Both the position numbers and the translations under genes were made by a program. The notes under the pieces were generated by a model, which worked only from the letters and a program-made list of their open reading frames with translations, searched no databases and was not told the origin of the DNA. Below are positions 60,757 to 64,000 of a stretch of DNA of 64,000 nt, in pieces. How positions within the stretch are numbered: the first letter of the stretch is position 1; each line of letters begins with the position of its first letter. The stretch is from Phormidesmis priestleyi Ana (GTDB lineage Bacteria; Cyanobacteriota; Cyanobacteriia; Phormidesmidales; Phormidesmidaceae): NCBI GenBank assembly GCA_001314865.1, contig LJZR01000005.1, positions 124,001 through 188,000 on the forward strand, written 5' to 3'.

Positions 60757-61495
60757 AATCTCTTGGTTTTTTTATCGCTGATTATGGTGTTAATCAGTCG
60801 GTTGTAGGCTGTTGATAAAACCATGGTGAATACTGACAGCTTCGGTATCGTTGCTGCGGACGGTATCGCAAATAGTACTGTTAAAACGTCATCCTTTACA
60901 GCCTTGCTAGGAAGCGTCCCATCCAGCACAGATTCCATAGCCGACAAATCGCTGAGTTCCACATACAAATTGGCCATGACAGAAAAAAGTGACTGGTTTG
61001 TTTATTTAAGATCAAGAAATATTGAAAAATAAACACCCATAGAACTAGAACAAAGCAGAAAATGCTTACGACAAATAAAGGTTAATGCAGACACGAAAAT
61101 CTCCGTATGACGACTGGTTCATAAAGGCCTAAAACCGAAGAGTGAAGGTCTCCGCATAAACCCCAACTCCATAGCAAAAAGGAGGTTAAAAGGATACCGT
61201 AGAATTTGTAAAGAAATCATACGGAAATCCGGAAACCCATTACCCAATGTAGTCAATTTGACTCTCTATTAAGTAATAATTACGTATATACACTTGGTGG
61301 CGTTCGATAATGCTTGTTTGTAGAACAACTCGGTGAGTCGGCATCATTCACGGCCTTCTGCACCTAGGATGCCTATTAAAAGATGGATGCCTATTAAAAG
61401 ACGCGCCCACCAAATATTGCTCAGTGATATTGGCTAGGTGTCATTACTGAGTGTCATTGCTAAGTGTTATTACTGAGTGGCGGCTTTATTGGCCA
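60757..61495. other. Long intergenic region
   Basis: 739 bp with no convincing gene; short open frames on both strands around 60753-61032 lack ribosome-binding sites. Direct repeats are present: a 16-bp GGATGCCTATTAAAAG unit twice (61368-61400) and GTGTCATTACTGA/GTGTTATTACTGA copies (61439-61480). It presumably contains the promoter of the exoprotein gene. Confidence 0.5.
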
Positions 61496-64000
61496 ATGAC
61501 ATTTCTGATAGAACCATTCGCAGAGGCAAAATTGGAATCACGGCTTTACAAACTGGTTGGCGTTAGCCTAACGGCAGGTGCCTGGATCTCAGGCGGCTGG
61601 ACAGGTGGCTGGACAGGTGGCTGGACATCAGAGGCCCGAGGCGAAATGGCTCCGCCTGCTAACCAAATCACTCCTGATGGTTCCTTGAGTACTTTGGTGA
61701 ATGGTTCTCAAAGAGAAAGCTGCCTGTCACTCACCTGTACCATTACCGGTGGTACGCTCAACAGCACAGGTAGTACGTTGCTGCATAGTTTCAGCCACTT
61801 CTCAGTTGGCCCTCAAGCGACGGGTGGCGATGCGTTGCCCGAGGGCTATTTTCAAGCAGATGGCGCCTTGTCGTCAGCGATTTTTGTTGATCCTGGTGTC
61901 AGGGATATTGTGGTTCGGGTTACGGGTGATTCTGCTTCATGGGTCAATGGGCTTATTGCCACAAGTGCAGGCAGTCATGCCAATTTGTTTTTGGTCAATC
62001 CCAGCGGTATCCATTTTGGGGCCAACGCTAGGCTTGATCTCGGCGGTGATTTTGTCGGTAGCACCGCGAGTAAAATCTTGTTTGACAATGGTATTGGGCT
62101 GACGACTGGTGAGCCTACACCGGCGGATGCTCAGTTGCTGACTGTCAGTGCTCCCATTGGTCTGGGCTTTTTAGCCAGCCAGCCCAGCGGCCCGATTACT
62201 GTTCAAGGGACTGGCAATCGGCTGGTGTTTGGCTCTCCTAATAACCCTAACGATCAGTTTGTCAACCGAGTGTTTCAACAGGCGCAATCCATTGATGACT
62301 CGCCTATACTCCCGCCGATTTCGGAGCTTGCGGTGCGGCCCATGAGGGCGATCGCTCTCATGGGTAATGGCATTAATCTTAGCGGCGGCAATCTAACCGC
62401 AGCTGGCGGCCAAATAGAGCTTAGTAGCATCAAATCAGGCACGGCTTTGCTCAACGGTAATAGCCCTGTAGACTACAGCAACATCAGTCAATTTGCTGAC
62501 ATTACGCTGACAGGGCGAGCCACCCTAGAAGCCAGCGCTATCAACCCCGGCAGAATTAGGATGTATGGCCGAGATATTTCTATTTTAGATAGCTCTGCTG
62601 TGCTCTCTGAGGCGCTACCGGCGTTATCGGGTAGCGCATTACGGGCCTCCGGTATCGGCGGCTTGATAGACATCCAAGCGACCCGAAGGGTGGCGATTCG
62701 TGATTTCACCACAACGCCTAGCAGTCCTTTCAATCCCCCTTTTCATACTTATGTTTCTGTCGATGTTTTGCCTGGCGCTGACGCGGCTGGCGGACTGCTC
62801 AACATTCGCAGCTATGAGCTAAACATTGACAAGGGCGGTCAAATTGGAGCCAATGCTTATGGATTCGGTGATGCGGGTCGGCTGCAAATTACAGTCGGTG
62901 ACCGGCTGACAATTAATGGGGGGTCTTTTTTAGGGCCGAGTGGGCTGTTTGCAATTACCGGTAGGCGGGGTAACAACAATAGCGGTCAGATTAACATCAA
63001 CGCTGGAGAGCTGGTGATGACTGACGGTGGTCAGATTTTAACCAGTAGTTTGAATGAGGGTGCTGCTGGCAGCATCTTTATTGACGCTGACCGTGTCAGC
63101 CTTCAGGGCATCGGGATAACAGAGGTTCCTCCGTCTGATGGCAACATGCAGGCTAATGGCAGTATGCAGACTAATGGCAGTATGCAGACTAATAGCAGTA
63201 TGCAGACTAATGGCAGTATGCAGACCGTGAGCAGACCTACCTTGATCCAGTCTGGTATGGGAGAAAGATCTTTGGGCCAAAGCGGAGACTTGGTGATTAA
63301 TGCAAGAGAGCTACGAGTGGTCGAAGGGGCCGAAATTGCGACGACCACCTTTGGCAGAGGACGAGCTGGCAGCATTCATATTTCAACTGAAGATATTGAA
63401 GTGAGCGGGTTTTCAGCCTTAGAAGGGCCTAGTTTGATTGCCACTACCGTTGCGGCTGGGGCGACCGGAGATGGCGGCGATTTGAGTATTACTAGCGATC
63501 GCCTGCGAGTTTTAGGGGGCGGACAAGTGAGAACCGGGACGATAGGCTCAGGCTCATCGGGCGATTTGCTGGTCAACAGTGGGTCGGTTTTGGTTTCAGG
63601 GCGGACAGAGCAGGGGCGCAGCGGCCTACTGGCAGATGCGGTGGGGGGCGTTGGTGCGGGTGGCAACCTCATTGTAAATGCCGATACGGTTGATATTCTG
63701 GACGGGGCGACGCTCAGCGTCAGTAACTTCCCTAGCCAAACCAATTCTCCGATTTTACCGGGGCAAGGTGCCGCAGGCGACCTGCGGATAACCGCAGGTC
63801 GAATTAATCTGCGGGGGCAAAGTGTGCTGAGTGCGGGCACCGCAGCGGGTGACTTAGGCAACCTGACGCTCACCACTCCTCTGCTTATGCTCCGCGACAA
63901 CAGTCAAATCACCACCAATGCTATTCATTCTTCGTCGGGTGGCAATATTGAAATTAACGCCGACAACGGATTTGTGCTGGCAATTCCTAGTGAGAATAGC
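61496..64000 (+). CDS. Filamentous-haemagglutinin-type (TpsA-like) exoprotein, 3' end outside window
   Basis: 835 codons without a stop to the right edge. The N-terminus is signal-like (LYKLVGVSLTAGAWISGG) and followed by the haemagglutination-activity/TPS secretion domain: NQITPDGSLSTLVNG, ITGGTLNSTGSTLLHSFSHFSVG, NDQ-type VNPSGIHFGANARLDLGGDFVGSTAS and SAPIGLGFL. Then come beta-helix repeats (GQININAGELVMTDGGQI, GDLSITSDRLRVLGGGQV, GNLIVNADTVDILDGATLSV). Two-partner secretion through a TpsB/Omp85 channel is expected; no TpsB gene is in the window. Tandem duplications give GGWT (61595-61630) and GSMQTN (63140-63229) repeats in frame. A surface or adhesion role is likely. Confidence 0.88.
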   Translation, partial: MTFLIEPFAEAKLESRLYKLVGVSLTAGAWISGGWTGGWTGGWTSEARGEMAPPANQITPDGSLSTLVNGSQRESCLSLTCTITGGTLNSTGSTLLHSFSHFSVGPQATGGDALPEGYFQADGALSSAIFVDPGVRDIVVRVTGDSASWVNGLIATSAGSHANLFLVNPSGIHFGANARLDLGGDFVGSTASKILFDNGIGLTTGEPTPADAQLLTVSAPIGLGFLASQPSGPITVQGTGNRLVFGSPNNPNDQFVNRVFQQAQSIDDSPILPPISELAVRPMRAIALMGNGINLSGGNLTAAGGQIELSSIKSGTALLNGNSPVDYSNISQFADITLTGRATLEASAINPGRIRMYGRDISILDSSAVLSEALPALSGSALRASGIGGLIDIQATRRVAIRDFTTTPSSPFNPPFHTYVSVDVLPGADAAGGLLNIRSYELNIDKGGQIGANAYGFGDAGRLQITVGDRLTINGGSFLGPSGLFAITGRRGNNNSGQININAGELVMTDGGQILTSSLNEGAAGSIFIDADRVSLQGIGITEVPPSDGNMQANGSMQTNGSMQTNSSMQTNGSMQTVSRPTLIQSGMGERSLGQSGDLVINARELRVVEGAEIATTTFGRGRAGSIHISTEDIEVSGFSALEGPSLIATTVAAGATGDGGDLSITSDRLRVLGGGQVRTGTIGSGSSGDLLVNSGSVLVSGRTEQGRSGLLADAVGGVGAGGNLIVNADTVDILDGATLSVSNFPSQTNSPILPGQGAAGDLRITAGRINLRGQSVLSAGTAAGDLGNLTLTTPLLMLRDNSQITTNAIHSSSGGNIEINADNGFVLAIPSENS
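63140..63229. repeat. 18-bp in-frame tandem repeat, 5 copies
   Basis: Units close to GGCAGTATGCAGACTAAT encode GSMQTN five times within the exoprotein. Confidence 0.93.

Noticed and set aside
60753-61032. Overlapping 69- and 74-codon ORFs on opposite strands
   Set aside because: Neither has a Shine-Dalgarno or recognisable features, and they lie in an AT-rich gap.

Overview
The window comes from a cyanobacterium. The octamer GCGATCGC (HIP1) recurs throughout, there is an adjacent sqdB-sqdX pair for the thylakoid sulfolipid SQDG, several promoters carry NtcA-type GTA-N8-TAC sites, and the signalling and surface proteins (CBS-GAF-GGDEF-EAL protein, filamentous-haemagglutinin-type exoprotein) are of cyanobacterial style. 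I cannot name the species. No rRNA, tRNA, CRISPR array or intact insertion sequence was found.

Layout. 1-2585: a c-di-GMP signalling protein cut by the left edge, followed by a Uma2-family remnant. 3.2-16.1 kb: a minus-strand run of glycan genes (three related GT-B transferases, a GT4 transferase, two GT2 transferases, an ABC exporter, an aldo/keto reductase, a histidine phosphatase and a small possible outer-membrane protein). 16.7-19.4 kb: a histidine kinase converging on two response regulators. 20.0-30.0 kb: an ammonium transporter with a small membrane partner, then a tightly packed operon of PhyH dioxygenase, acyl-CoA dehydrogenase-like protein, copper amine oxidase, DUF1989-GcvT fusion and an unknown protein. 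A divergent solute-binding-type protein and the first of three glutamine-synthetase-family ligases follow. 31.9-34.5 kb: stress and membrane proteins. 34.6-37.5 kb: a GntR/UTRA repressor divergent from a desaturase-like enzyme and a MetX-like hydrolase. 37.9-40.4 kb: an AGCS symporter and a universal stress protein. 40.6-51.0 kb: ALDH, Fe-ADH and a second ligase (minus strand), divergent from a GATase, a third ligase and the URC uracil-degradation set (URC1, URC4, upp). 51-54.8 kb: housekeeping genes. 55.1-57.6 kb: sqdB-sqdX. 58.0-60.8 kb: a heme-dependent amine N-demethylase and a class III aminotransferase. 61.5 kb to the right edge: a TpsA-like exoprotein.

How it fits together. I read 20-51 kb plus 58-61 kb as an organic-nitrogen scavenging island. 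Amines would be oxidised, demethylated or gamma-glutamylated, uracil opened by the URC route, C3 aldehydes handled by ALDH and ADH, and ammonium recovered by Amt. Promoters of amt, GS-I and GS-II carry exact GTA-N8-TAC motifs followed 22 bp later by a -10-like hexamer. A palindromic motif (core TGTTATAACA) that fits the HutC-type GntR encoded at 34.6 kb lies in the promoters of amt, phyH/SBP, GS-I, the desaturase and gntR itself. This points to one regulon with global (NtcA) activation and pathway-specific repression. The substrates and the inducer are inferred, not shown.

A second general property is the abundance of short (7-18 bp) tandem duplications, found in most intergenic gaps and, in frame, inside many coding regions.
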